From Haematococcus lacustris (Eukaryota > Chlorophyta > Chlorophyceae > Chlamydomonadales > Haematococcaceae): DNA of 64,000 nucleotides. The translations under genes were made by a program, and so were the position numbers. The stretch's first letter is position 1. Every line of letters starts with the position of its first letter. Shown piece by piece: positions 11,733 to 22,382 of the stretch. The DNA lies in NCBI GenBank assembly GCA_030144725.1, contig JASKMD010000006.1:10178806-10242805 (forward strand), in the 5' to 3' direction. The notes under the pieces were generated by a model. The model made no database searches, had not been told where the DNA came from, and saw nothing but the letters and a program-made list of their open reading frames with translations.

Positions 11733-11963
11733 TTCGCGAGGTCTAACTCTCAAAAAACACATTCCTTAGGCGACCCCTTTTTCGACGTTTTCTCGCAAAA
11801 GTCCAATGACACCCGGGGTTCAAACCTAGTAAACAGCCGTCTCCTTCGCACGGTCTATCGAACGCACTATAGCTCGTTCGAAATGACCGACCGCACGTTC
11901 CGTTTTATGTTCCGGAAGGTTCCTTAGGCGACCCCTTGACCCCACCCCTAACACAATGGTAGT
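11733..11963 (-). repeat. S-terminal fragment between two telomere tracts
   Basis: A 231-base piece of S, from TATTCGCGAGG to the CCACCCCTAACACAATGG junction, bounded by CCCTAA arrays on both sides. It repeats the layout at 742-954 and suggests addition of telomeric repeats followed by recombination between telomere tracts. Confidence 0.8.
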
Positions 11964-12138
11964 AACCCTAACCCTAACCCTAACCCTAACCCTAACCCTA
12001 ACCCTAACCCTAACCCTAACCCTAACCCTAACCCTAACCCTAACCCTAACCCTAACCCTAACCCTAACCCTAACCCTAACCCTAACCCTAACCCTAACCC
12101 TAACCCTAACCCTAACCCTAACCCTTACCCTAACCCGT
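11964..12138 (-). repeat. Interstitial CCCTAA array
   Basis: About 29 nearly perfect CCCTAA units, with one CCCTTA variant near the right edge, followed by block U. Confidence 0.95.
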
Positions 12139-12300
12139 GTGTGACTACACCCACCTTAGTGCTACATCCTTTTCAAAGGGATTTGGGATGATGCCTCTGC
12201 ACGTCCGCCCGCCTGACCGCGCCGCCCGCTTGGCCGCTTGACTGTTCGTTTGCGCCGTGCCTCTTGTTAGCTCCTAGGGTAACCACTCGATCGTAACAAA
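12139..12300 (-). repeat. Block U, copy 3
   Basis: Third U copy, beginning GTGTGTGACTACACCC after the CCCTAA tract. It is closest at this edge to copy 1 and diverges further in. Confidence 0.8.
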
Positions 12301-12530
12301 CATGGAGTGGGTTGTACCCTGTGCGGGTTCTTCGTGTGTCGTTCTTCGTGCGGCGTTCTTCGTGCGGGTACTTCGTGTTGGGTACCTTGTGCGGATTCCT
12401 TGTGCGGGGTACCTTGTGCGGATTCCTTGTGCGGGGTACCTTGTGTGGATTTCTGTGTGGGGTACCATGTGCGGATCCCCTGTGCTGGGTACCTTGTGCG
12501 GATTCCTTGTGCCGGGTAGGGTGGTTGCAC
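12301..12530 (-). repeat. 13-bp array, copy 4 (degenerate)
   Basis: Degenerate units of GGGTACCTTGTGC and GGATTCCTTGTGC type, continuing the U-then-13-bp-array order of the other modules. Confidence 0.8.
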
Positions 12531-12540
12531 GTCCATACGG

Positions 12541-13330
12541 CATATTCTGTCACTGTACAGTGACAAAACTGGCTCGGCTCCTTGGCATATTCTGTCCCCG
12601 TGCAGTGACAAAACTGGCTCGGCTTACAGCCATATTCTGTCCCCGTGCAGTGACAAAACTGGCTCGGCTTCCAGCCATATTCTGTCCCCGTGCGGTGACA
12701 AAACTGGCTCGGCTTACAGCCATATTCTGTCCCCGTGCAGTGACAAAACTGGCTCGGCTTACAGCCATATTCTGTCCCCGTGCGGTGACAAAACTGGCTC
12801 GGGTTACAACCATATTCTGTCCCCGTGCGGTGACAAAACTGGCTCGGCTTACAGCCATATTCTGTCCCCGTGCGGTGACAAAACTGGCTCGGCTTACAGC
12901 CATATTCTGTCCCCGTGCAGTGACAAAACTGGCTCGGCTTACAGCCATATTCTGTCCCCGTGCGGTGACAAAACTGGCTCGGCTTACAGCCATATCTTGT
13001 CCCCGTGCGGTGACAAAACTGGCTCGGCTTACAGCCATATTCCGTCCCCGTGCGGTGACAAAACTGGCTCGGCTTACAGCCATATTCTGTCCCCTTGCGG
13101 TGACAAAACTGGCTCGGCTTACAGCCATATTCTGTCCCCGTGCAGTGACAAAACTGGCTCGGCTTACAAGCATATTCTGTCACCGTACAGTGACAAAACT
13201 GGCTCGCCTTACACGCATATTCTGTCACCGTGAAGTGACAAAACTGGCTCGGCTTACACGCATATTCTGTCATTGTGGAGTGACAAGGCTGGCTCGGCTC
13301 CTTGGCATATTTTGTCACTGTGGAGAACTA
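12541..13330. repeat. 45-bp tandem array, block 2
   Basis: About 17 units of the same 45-base repeat as 9788-10714. The edge units are more diverged (CTGTCACTGTACAGTGAC). The next 270 bases (13331-13600) have no recognisable gene or repeat apart from a few ATTGCAATTG words. Confidence 0.93.
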
Positions 13331-13600
13331 AGCCATGTGCACAATCAATAGGCGCATCTTGCCACGTGGACCTTGTGACGAACCGATGCATCGTCACTTG
13401 CAAGGATTTGATCTGCAATTGAACATCACAATTGCAATTGCCATGTGCAATACTTGAAAGCATAAGATCTGCAGTGAAGCACCTAAGGTGTACACTCACT
13501 CACCATGCTGTGGCAGTGGCAACTTCTGACTGCAGTGGCATTGGGGTGGCAGCCAAAGGCTAGCATGGTAGTTCCAATTGGCACTTGCCATACAAGGTGT

Positions 13601-14510
13601 TGCATTTGGCACTTGGCAGTTTGGGGGGTAAGGTACAAGATGGGGAGGGTAAGGTACAAGGTGTTGCAATTGGCATACAAGGTGTTGCAATTGGCATTTG
13701 GCAGTTTGGGGGGTAAGGTACAAGATTGGGAGGGTAAGGTACAAGGTGTTGCAATTGGCGTTCAAGGTGTTGCGATTGGCATTTGGCAATTTGTGAGGGT
13801 AAGGTACAAGATGGGGAGGGTAAGGTACAAGGTGTTGCAATTGGCGTTCAAGGTGTTGCAATTGGCATTTGGCAATTTGGGAGGGTAAGGTACAAGGTGT
13901 TGCAATTGGCGTTCAAGGTGTTGCAATTGGCATTTGGCAATTTGGGAGGGTAAGGTACAAGGTGTTGCAATTGGCATACAAGGTGTTGCATTTGGCGTAC
14001 AAGGTGTTGCGATTGGCATTTGGCAGTTTGGGGGGTAAGGTACAAGATGGGGAGGGTAAGGTACAAGATTGGGAGGGTAAGGTACAAGATTGGAGGGTAA
14101 GGTACAAGATGGGGGGGTAGGGTACAAGTTTGGGGGGTAAGGTACAAGATGGGGAGGGTAAGGTACAAGATTGGAGGGTAAGGTACAAGATGGGGGGGTA
14201 GGGTACAAGTTTGGGGGGTAAGGTACAAGATGGGGAGGGTAAGGTACAAGATGGGGAGGGAAAGGTACAAGTCTGGGGGGTAACGTACAAGATGGGGAGG
14301 GTAAGGTACAAGATTGGGGGGTAAGGTACAAGATGGGGGGTTGGGTACAAGATGGGGAGGGTAAGGTACAAGATTGGGGGGTAAGGTACAAGATGGGGGG
14401 TAGGGTACAAGATGGGGAGGGTAAGGTACAAGATTGGGGGGTAGGGTACAAGATGGGGGGGTAGGGTACAAGTTTGGGGGGTAAGGTACAAGACGGGAGG
14501 TAAGGTAGGG
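13601..14510 (+). repeat. G-rich minisatellite (GGGTAAGGTACAAGATGGGGA)
   Basis: Units of about 20-22 bases containing GGTACAAGATTGGGGGGT, mixed with CAATTGG units related to the minisatellite at 2405-3192. Runs of four to seven Gs recur every 20 or so bases on the plus strand, so quadruplex formation is plausible. No coding signal beyond repeat frames. Confidence 0.9.
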
Positions 14511-14712
14511 TTGTGGCGTGTGGTGGGCTGGTTGAACTCCGCCTGCCTCACCGGCCTGCGTGGTGGGGCAAAGCGCATGGGGTTGCGTCATGGCAGGCCA
14601 GTCATGCGTGGCTGGAGCATGTGTTGCTGGAGTGTGGTGGGCTGGTTGTTCTCCGCCTGCCTCACCGGCCTGCGTGGTAAGGCAAAGCGCATGGGGTTGC
14701 GTCATGGTAGGC
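14511..14712 (+). repeat. Direct duplication of an ~85-bp segment
   Basis: Two near-identical copies of a segment containing GGTGGGCTGGTTG, CTCACCGGCCTGCGTGG and GCGCATGGGGTTGCGTCATGG, about 122 bases apart. It separates two minisatellite blocks. No gene recognised. Confidence 0.8.
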
Positions 14713-14878
14713 TAGTGCAAGGTGTACAATGTGTTGCAATTGGTGTACAAGATGTTGCGATTGGTACACAAGGTGTTGCAATTGGCATACGAGTTGTTGC
14801 AACCGGTGTACAAGGTGTCGCAATTGGCGTACAATGTGTTGCAATTGGTATACAAGGTGTTGCAATTGGCGTACAAGG
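14713..14878 (-). repeat. Short 21-bp minisatellite block
   Basis: About eight units of GGTGTACAATGTGTTGCAATT type, the reverse complement of the unit at 2405-3192, leading into an S copy. Confidence 0.85.
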
Positions 14879-15611
14879 CCGGCCTAACCTGAAGGCTGGC
14901 CAAGAGGCTGTCTCACTTGTTGTGTCTTTTGTGAGTGTTGTGGTTTAGAGGCCTGCATGCACAAGCACACAACAAATAGTTACGGCCCTTCGTCACCACA
15001 TAAAAATGCGTGGCAACCTAATCGACTCACCATGCTGCCCTACCCCGCGCCTAGCTCAGCTCCACGCCAACCATTCTGCTGTCCTTGAGCTTCGTCGTTA
15101 CCTACTTGCCTCGCGTGGTCAGAAATCCTGCGTGGAGGGGCAACAAATTACGACGACTAACCATGTCTTAGGCGTGGGATAGAGCCGTTTGCTTAGGCGA
15201 GCCCTATGTAAACCTTGCTATGCGTGGTAATCGAGGCAAGCATTGTGCCTTCAAAGGACAGATATTAGGCGTTCCGAGCAACCAAATTGCAACGCGAGGC
15301 TCGCACCGCTCATCAGCATGGCGTGAAGGTCGCTCTAAGTTGCGCGAGTTCACAAGGCATCGATGTTTAGTCGCGAGTAGTGTCGAGCGTCCCGCTCGTA
15401 GTTGTTGTGTGCGCAAACTAGAGTTGAACTCGTTGTTTAACCGGTTGTCAACAACAATTGTCCAACCCAATTATTCCCATGTCCCTTCATGCTTGCAAGA
15501 AATCCAATTCTAGTCCAACCCTAACTTCTCAAGCTTACATTAGGTAGTCCTACCGCGATGCCCTTGCACTCATGTGAGGTTCAGCTTAGTCAAACGGTTC
15601 AAGTAAGAGCT
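14879..15611 (-). repeat. Partial S block, copy 4
   Basis: Matches 7747-8465 with scattered substitutions and small indels. A frame open in two other copies around the GAGGCTGTCTCAC region has an extra T here (GTGGTTTAGAGG) that introduces a stop. This supports the view that S is not protein-coding. Confidence 0.8.
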
Positions 15612-16650
15612 AGGCATATTCTGTCACTGTGCAGTGACAGATTTGGCTCGGCTCCTTGGCATATTCTGTCACTGTGCAGTAACAGATTTGGCTCGGCTCC
15701 TTGGCATATTCTGTCCCCGTGCAGTGACAAAACTGGCTCGGCTTACAGCCATATTCTGTCCCCGTGCGGTGACAAAACTGGCTCGGCTTACAGCCATATT
15801 CTGTCCCCGTGCGGTGACAAAACTGGCTCGGCTTACAGCCATATTCTGTCCCCGTGCGGTGACAAAACTGGCTCGGCTTACAGCCATATTCTGTCCCCGT
15901 GCGGTGACAAAACTGGCTCGGCTTACAGCCATATTCTGCCCCCGTGCGGTGACAAAACTGGCTCGGCTTACAGCCATATTCTGTCCCCGTGCGGTGACAA
16001 AACTGGCTCGGCTTACAGCCATGTTCTGTCCCCGTGTGGTGACAAAACTGGCTCGGCTTACACGCATACTCTGTCCCCGTGCAGTGACAAAACTGGCTCG
16101 GCTTACAGCCATATTCTGTCCCCGTGCAGTGACAAAACTGGCTCGGCTTACAGCCATATTCTGTCCCCGTGCGGTGACAAAACTGGCTCGGCTTACAGCC
16201 ATATTCTGTCCCCGTGCGGTGACAAAACTGGCTCGGCTTACAGCCATATTCTGTCCCCGTGCGGTGACAAAACTGGCTCGGCTTACAGCCATATTCTGTC
16301 CCCGTGCGGTGACAAAACTGGCTCGGCTTACAGCCATATTCTGCCCCCGTGCGGTGACAAAACTGGCTCGGCTTACAGCCATATTCTGTCCCCGTGCGGT
16401 GACAAAACTGGCTCGGCTTACAGCCATGTTCTGTCCCCGTGTGGTGACAAAACTGGCTCGGCTTACACGCATACTCTGTCCCCGTGCAGTGACAAAACTG
16501 GCTCGGCTTACAGCCATATTCTGTCCCCGTGCGGTAACAAAACTGGCTCGGCTTACAGCCATATTCTGTCCCCGTGCGGTGACAAAACTGGCTCGGCTTA
16601 CAGCCATATTCTGTCCCCGTGCGGTGACAAAACTGGCTCGGCTTACAGCC
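15612..16650. repeat. 45-bp tandem array, block 3, with a 405-bp higher-order repeat
   Basis: About 23 units of the 45-base repeat. Rare variants (CTGCCCCCGTG, then GTTCTGTCCCCGTGTGG, then ACGCATACTCTG) occur in the same order starting near 15936 and again near 16341, exactly 405 bases (nine units) apart. This shows a recent block duplication. Confidence 0.93.
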
Positions 16651-16800
16651 CTACACTCACGATAAACAAGGACCGGTCGCGATTGGACCGACCATAGCTC
16701 AATCGAAAGAAGGGAAAGAGGCCGTTCGAACGGTACAAGTCTTACGTAACTCCGTGCATCCGTCGCGGCGCAAATGGGCCGCGATTTTCACAACCAAGCA

Positions 16801-17190
16801 ATCTGCACAGATGTCGGTTGTCCTTTATCTGCACAGCTGCTGATAGTCGACATCTGCACAGATGCAGGCGATGTCGACATCTGTGCAGCTGCGGGAAGTC
16901 GACATCTGCACAGATGTCGTATACCGCAACCAACATCTGTGCAGCTGCTGACGACGACATCTGCACAGATGTTGACTATTACATTCAATGCTTGGCTGTG
17001 CAGATGTTGACACCTACATCTGTGCAGATGTTGACTACGACATCTGCACAGATGTCGACTATTACATTCGAGCCTTGGCTGTGCAGATGTTGTCTATAGC
17101 ATCTGCACAGATGTCGACTTTTACATTCGCGGCTTGGCTGTGCAGATGTCGTGGCTTCATCTGCACAGATGTCGACTATTTCATCGACTC
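16801..17190. repeat. Left subterminal palindrome array (CATCTGCACAGATG)
   Basis: More than a dozen copies of CATCTGCACAGATG or its complement CATCTGTGCAGATG, plus half-sites such as GCAGCTGC, at roughly 20-60-base spacing and often followed by TCGAC. CATCTG and CAGATG are reverse complements, so each site is a 6-bp inverted pair with a two-base centre. The half-sites fit the E-box pattern CANNTG. Likely protein-binding or hairpin sites; function unproven. Confidence 0.85.
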
Positions 17191-17204
17191 TTACATCCGC
17201 AAAA

Positions 17205-17445
17205 CACATGTATTGACACCCAAACACCCCGCAACACCTTGCTACACCCCCGCAAAACACATGCATTGACGACCTAACACCCCGCAACACCTCGCTACAC
17301 CCCCGCAAAACACATGTATTGACACCCAAACACCTCGCAACACCTCGCTACACCCCCGCAAAACACATGTATTGACACCCAAACACCCCGCAACATCCCC
17401 GCAAAACACATGCATTGACACCCAAACATCCCGCAACACCTCGCT
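17205..17445 (+). repeat. 53-bp tandem repeat
   Basis: About 4.5 units containing ACACCCAAACACCCCGCAAC and CGCAAAACACATGTATTG. No coding signal. The stretch 17446-17596 has no recognisable feature. Confidence 0.88.
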
Positions 17446-17596
17446 ACGGGACTTGCAAGCACATGTCTCGATGCACCATCACTCCACAACACCTCAATAT
17501 GGAAATGCTAAGCACACGCATTGATGCACCCAATGACCGCAACACCCCCCTACGATGTGACAAGGTAGCAACGACACAACACAACAACAAGGTGAC

Positions 17597-17957
17597 ACCA
17601 CACACCACCATCACCATCACCATCACCATCACCACACTCAGGTTGAACATGCATCACCATCACCATCACCATCACCATCACCATCACCATCACCATCACC
17701 ATCACCATCACCATCACCATCACCATCACCATCACCATCACCATCACCATCACCATCACCATCACCATCACCATCACCATCACCATCACCATCACCATCA
17801 CCATCACCATCACCATCACCATCACCATCACCATCACCATCACCATCACCATCACCATCACCATCACCATCACCATCACCATCACCATCACCATCACCAT
17901 CACCATCACCATCAACATCACCATCACCATCACCATCACCATCACCATCACCATCAT
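17597..17957 (+). repeat. (CATCAC)n hexamer array
   Basis: About 55 CATCAC units interrupted once by a 17-base stretch (near 17635-17651) and once by a CAACAT variant. One frame reads as poly-histidine through the whole tract, an effect of repeat length and not a credible gene. Confidence 0.95.
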
Positions 17958-17962
17958 CCACA

Positions 17963-18330
17963 CCACCACACCACACCACACCACACCACACCACACCACA
18001 CCACACCACACCACACCACACCACACCACACCACACCACACCACACCACACCACACCACACCACACCACACCACACCACACCACACCACACCACACCACA
18101 CCACACCACACCACACCACACCACACCACACCACACCACACCACACCACACCACACCACACCACACCACACCACACCACACCACACCACACCACACCACA
18201 CCACACCACACCACACCACACCACACCACACCACACCACACCACACCACACCACACCACACCACACCACACCACACCACACCACACCACACCACACCACA
18301 CCACACCACACCACACCACACCACACCACA
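17963..18330 (+). repeat. (CCACA)n pentamer array
   Basis: About 73 near-perfect CCACA units directly after the CATCAC tract. Confidence 0.95.
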
Positions 18331-18478
18331 ACAAGCACGGGCTGACAACCACCCAAGCGCTCAGCTATCCCTTTTGAGAGGGATGGGTAGGGTCATTGTG
18401 GTGTGTGGGCATGGCATGGCCAGGGTGGGCTGGGTGGGCTGCTACTCCAAGCTGCCCGCTCCAGGTTGCCCGCTCCAG

Positions 18479-18765
18479 GTTGCTACGCCAAGGGTAGGGT
18501 AGGGAGAGGGCTACTACGCCAAGGGTAGGGTAGGGAGAGGGCTGCTACGCCAAGGGTAGGGTAGGGAGAGGGCTGCTACGCCAAGGGTAGGGTAGGGAGA
18601 GGGCTGCTACGCCAAGGGTAGGGTAGGGAGAGGGCTGCTACGCCAAGGGTAGGGTAGGGAGAGGGCTGCTACGCCAAGGGTAGGGTAGGGAGAGGGCTGC
18701 TACGCCAAGGGTAGGGTAGGGAGAGGGCTGCTACGCCAAGGGTAGGGTAGGGAGAGGGCTGCAGC
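18479..18765 (+). repeat. 31-bp tandem repeat
   Basis: About nine units of 31 bases containing CTACGCCAAGGGTAGGGTAG and GGAGAGGGCTG. The next 340 bases (18766-19107) are purine-rich and then mixed. A minus-strand frame through 18900-19060 looks exon-like in composition but matches nothing I recognise. Confidence 0.92.
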
Positions 18766-19107
18766 GTGTGTCGTGGGGCGGGGGGTGGGAAAGGCGGGAG
18801 GTAGGTGGGGTGCTAGGCTTGGAGGTGGTGGGACAGGGGAGGGGAGGGGGAAGGGGAAAGGAGGAAGGGGGGAAGAGGGAAGGGCTGACCGTGGGACCTG
18901 CAGTAAACAATGGGCATCTTTGCGGTTAGGCTGGGCATCCGACCACCCATGTGCAAGGGCTGGCCACTCACTCTTTGCTAGCGCCACTTCTATACCTACC
19001 TGGCAGCGCCTCCATGGCTGCAGCTCCTGGCTGCTCCTGCGCTCCATGCACCTGCTTCTTGTGGTAGGGTGATGAAGGAGGTGGTGGTGGGGGAGGGAGG
19101 GGAGGGC

Positions 19108-19691
19108 TGGGCTGGGCTGGGCTGGGCTGGGCTGGGCTGGGTTGGGCTGGGCTGGGCTGGGCTGGGCTGGGCTGGGCTGGGCTGGGCTGGGCTGGGCTGG
19201 GCTGGGCTGGGCTGGGCTGGGCTGGGCTGGGCTGGGCTGGGCTGGGCTGGGCTGGGCTGGGCTGGGCTGGGCTGGGCTGGGCTGGGCTGGGCTGGGCTGG
19301 GCTGGGCTGGGCTGGGCTGAGCTGGGCTGGGCTGGGCTGGGCTGGGCTGGGCTGGGCTGGGCTGGGCTGGGCTGGGCTGGGCTGGGCTGGGCTGGGCTGG
19401 GCTGGGCTGGGCTGGGCTGGGCTGGGCTGGGCTGGGCTGGGCTGGGCTGGGCTGGGCTGGGCTGGGCTGGGCTGGGCTGGGCTGGGCTGGGCTGGGCTGG
19501 GCTGGGCTGGGCTGGGCTGGGCTGGGCTGGGCTGGGCTGGGCTGGGCTGGGCTGGGCTGGGCTGGGCTGGGCTGGGCTGGGCTGGGCTGGGCTGGGCTGG
19601 GCTGGGCTGGGCTGGGCTGGGCTGGGCTGGGCTGGGCTGGGCTGGGCTGGGCTGGGCTGGGCTGGGCTGGGCTGGGCTGGGCTGGGCTGGG
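19108..19691 (+). repeat. (GGGCT)n pentamer array
   Basis: About 117 GGGCT units with two substitutions (GGGTT near 19141 and GAGCT near 19319). The following mixed stretch 19692-20300 holds no recognised gene; it contains repeated CCTTCGCGGT words. Confidence 0.95.
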
Positions 19692-20300
19692 TGTAGGGAA
19701 GGGGAGGTTGGGACCATTGAACCTGCAACAATTCAGTGGCTGGCAAATAGTCTGGCAAGGTACTTGGAGCCACATGACTGCAAGATAAAATACTCACCAT
19801 TCGCTAGGGTGGGGTTTGTGTGGGTGCACCCAACTTTGTTTCATGTGCACTTGTTGCATGGCTCCTGACCGCCTCTCTGGGCTCCTCCACTCCTCTTCCG
19901 CTCCGTCTCACAGGCTTCGGGCTACGTGTCCTAGTTGCACCTCATGCATTTGCCGCATCTTTGCATCGCTGTGTCGCTGCATCGCTGCGCCTCCTTCCGT
20001 TTTCTGTCGCTATATCTTGATCCTATCGCTTAACCTGATGGCATCTGGTCCCCTAAGCGGCTGGCTGGCTCGTAGCTAGCCTTTTGGCGACGATTTTTGT
20101 TGGCTGCTCCTGGCTGCTCATTGCTGCTATATGGGGCAATCCAAGCTCCTTCGCGGTTCCTTGGCTTCCTTCGCGCCACCTTTGCGAAAACTTCATGCAG
20201 ATATCACACAGATTGTTGAATAATGGAAGAGTCTTGATTCCTTCGCGGTGACTTTGCTTCCTTCGCGGTGCCTTTGCGTAACCTTTATGCAAGCCTTTTC

Positions 20301-20820
20301 TTCATGTGCACAGCTGCACTACTTGGCATCTGTGCAGATGTCGAGGTATTTATCTGTGCAGATGTCGCCTTTATTAGCAGCTGCACAGATTTAATAACCG
20401 GCATCTGTGCAGATGTCGCCTTTATTAGCAGCTGCACAGATGTCGTCCTTAAATTATAACCGGCATCTGCACAGATGTCGCCCTTTTGTGCATCTGCACA
20501 GATTTAATTACCGACATCTGCACAGATGTCGCCTTTATTAGCATCTGCACAGATTTAATAACCGGCATCTGTGCAGATGTCGCCTTTATAAGCATCTGCA
20601 CAGATGTCGTCCTTAAATTATAACCGGCATCTGCACAGATGTCGCCCTTTAGTGCATCTGCACAGATTTAATTACCGACATCTGCACAGATGTCGCCTTT
20701 ATTAGCATCTGCACAGATTTAATAACCGGCATCTGCACAGATGTCGCTTGTCCTAAAGGCATGGACATGCAGCTGCACAGATGACATGCTCATTTAACCG
20801 ACATCTGCACAGATTCCCAA
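20301..20820. repeat. Right subterminal palindrome array
   Basis: About 20 copies of CATCTGCACAGATG or CATCTGTGCAGATG, in a roughly 75-base unit with the spacers TCGCCTTTATTAGC and TTTAATAACCGG. It mirrors the array at 16801-17190 at the other end of element D, but the spacers differ. The final 150 bases before the TIR hold no recognised feature. Confidence 0.85.
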
Positions 20821-20993
20821 AAAGGGGGGGGTACCTCGCGCGCGGATCGATGTATCTTCGCAACCGCTGCGAGTTAGGACTTCATTCAAGAGCGAGGTCC
20901 CCCTTAAACTCAACGCTCTATCGTTCTATCGGAGCAGAAAGTCCATCCGATGCAAAAAAGGCCCCCGCGTCGGCCTTATTTATCGTGAGTGTA

Positions 20994-21070
20994 TTCTGTC
21001 CCCGTGCGGTGACAAAACTGGCTCGGCTTACAGCCATATTCTGTCCCCGTGCGGTGACAAAACTGGCTCG
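20994..21070. repeat. 45-bp array, ~2 units (right flank of element D)
   Basis: Resumes the 45-base repeat directly after the right TIR of element D and ends at the same GGCTCG|TTAGACCCGG junction as 10714. It marks the original array as the insertion target. Confidence 0.9.
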
Positions 21071-21804
21071 TTAGACCCGGACATGTCGACTCCTTCATTT
21101 CTGTTTTTCATTTTCAATACGCTCCCCCACGTTGTCGCGCTTGTTCTAACGAGCGTATTGGCACGGTGTAACTCTACGATTGCTTAGTGAAAAATATCGC
21201 GATTTTCTCGGAAGACTCGCATGACCCTAACATGTCGACCACTTGGTTTCCGACTTTCATTTTCAGTACGCCCCCTTCTGTTGTTGCGCTTGTTCTAACG
21301 CACGTGTTCGCACGGTGAAACTACACGATTCCTTAGAGAAAACTGTTTTTCGCGATTTCTTCGGAAAAGTCGAATGACGTCCGACGTTTCAACCACGCTC
21401 TCTCCTAGTCCTTCGCAAGCCCCATCCAACGCACCTACTCTTGCTCGAAATGACCAAGCGGTCACGGAGATTAACCTAGGTTAGGGTGCGGTTAGGGTTA
21501 GGGTCGAGGTTAGGGTCGAGGGTTAACTTTTGATAACCGATAAATCGCCCCTCTATTTTGGAGCGTTCGGTCCAGCGCTCCTATTCGCAAAGTCTAACTC
21601 TCAAAAAACACATTCCTTAGGCGACCCCTTTTTCGATGTTTTCTCGCGAAAGTCTCATGAGACCCGGGTGTCAAACCTATCAGACACGGGCCTTGGGCGT
21701 GTAGGCTATCGAACGCACTATCGCTCGTTCGAAATGACCGACCGTACGTGACGTTCTATGTCCCGCCAGTTCCTTAGGCGACCCCTTGACCCCACCCCTA
21801 ACAC
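21071..21804 (-). repeat. Partial S block, copy 5
   Basis: Matches 10715-11599 and 8466-9215 in the same order, ending with CCACCCCTAACACAATGG at the telomere junction. Confidence 0.85.
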
Positions 21805-22025
21805 AATGGTAGTAACCCTAACCCTAACCCTAACCCTAACCCTAACCCTAACCCTAACCCTAACCCTAACCCTAACCCTAACCCTAACCCTAACCCTAAC
21901 CCTAACCCTAAATCCTAACCCTAACCCTAACCCTAAGCCCTAACCCCCTAACCCTAATCCTAAACCCTAACCCTTACCTAACCCTAACCCTAACCCCCTA
22001 AACCCTAACCCTAACCCAACCCTAT
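21805..22025 (-). repeat. CCCTAA array, degenerate at its right end
   Basis: Perfect CCCTAA units up to about 21908, then increasingly irregular units (CCTAAATCC, CCCTAAGCC, CCCCCTAA). It ends at a junction with a truncated KDZ-like element. Confidence 0.93.
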
Positions 22026-22103
22026 CCTAAGGACGGGCAGCATGTTTCAAGAATAGGCAGAATATCTTGATGAATGGCTTCACCCACCTATTCTGTTGCA
22101 CAG

Positions 22104-22271
22104 GTGTGCGAGCAACGCTTCAGGCATATCAACAAGTACGCAGGCTCCCTACGGCGCATGTCTCGAGAGCGTTTCAACTGGACACTCTTGACCATTGTGG
22201 AGATGGACCACAAGTTCCGGGAACTGGGACTTACGAAGAGTATCAAGCCGTTGCCTAGTGGCCTGGCCTAG
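22104..22271 (+). pseudogene. KDZ-like transposase, C-terminal exon only
   Basis: A 55-residue frame after the acceptor TTGCACAG, beginning VCEQRFRHINKY and containing RMSRERFNW. It aligns closely with the last exon of element C (54704-54874) and carries the glutamate in CEQRF that I take as the E of the DDE triad. All upstream exons are absent. Confidence 0.6.
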
Positions 22272-22382
22272 TGTGAGGTTGAGAATATGACCTCAATATC
22301 ACCTCATTTGTGCTTACATCACCCTGCCAGTTGGAGAATTTGTTGGAGGTATGGTGCGGTGCGCTGCATTGTGCTGCATGAT

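Larger units (their letters stand above)
16652..20993. mobile_element. 4.3-kb TIR element with palindrome arrays (element D)
   Basis: Ends are 20-base inverted repeats matching at 19 of 20: 16652-16671 (TACACTCACGATAAACAAGG) and the reverse complement at 20974-20993 (TACACTCACGATAAATAAGG). Both flanks are the 45-bp array, so the element sits inside a repeat unit. No clear target duplication is visible. Just inside each end is an array of CATCTG-CA/TG-CAGATG palindromes. The centre is simple-sequence DNA with two short mixed stretches. No transposase is recognised, so it is probably non-autonomous. The superfamily is unknown. Confidence 0.65.

Noticed and set aside
17415..18377. Poly-His/Thr-Pro protein from the CATCAC and CCACA tracts
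   Set aside because: Simple-sequence translation; nothing coding-like on either side.
18700..19800. Pro-Ser-Pro-Ala-Gln repeat protein and its antisense Trp-Ala-Gly form
   Set aside because: Translation of the GGGCT pentamer array, open on both strands.
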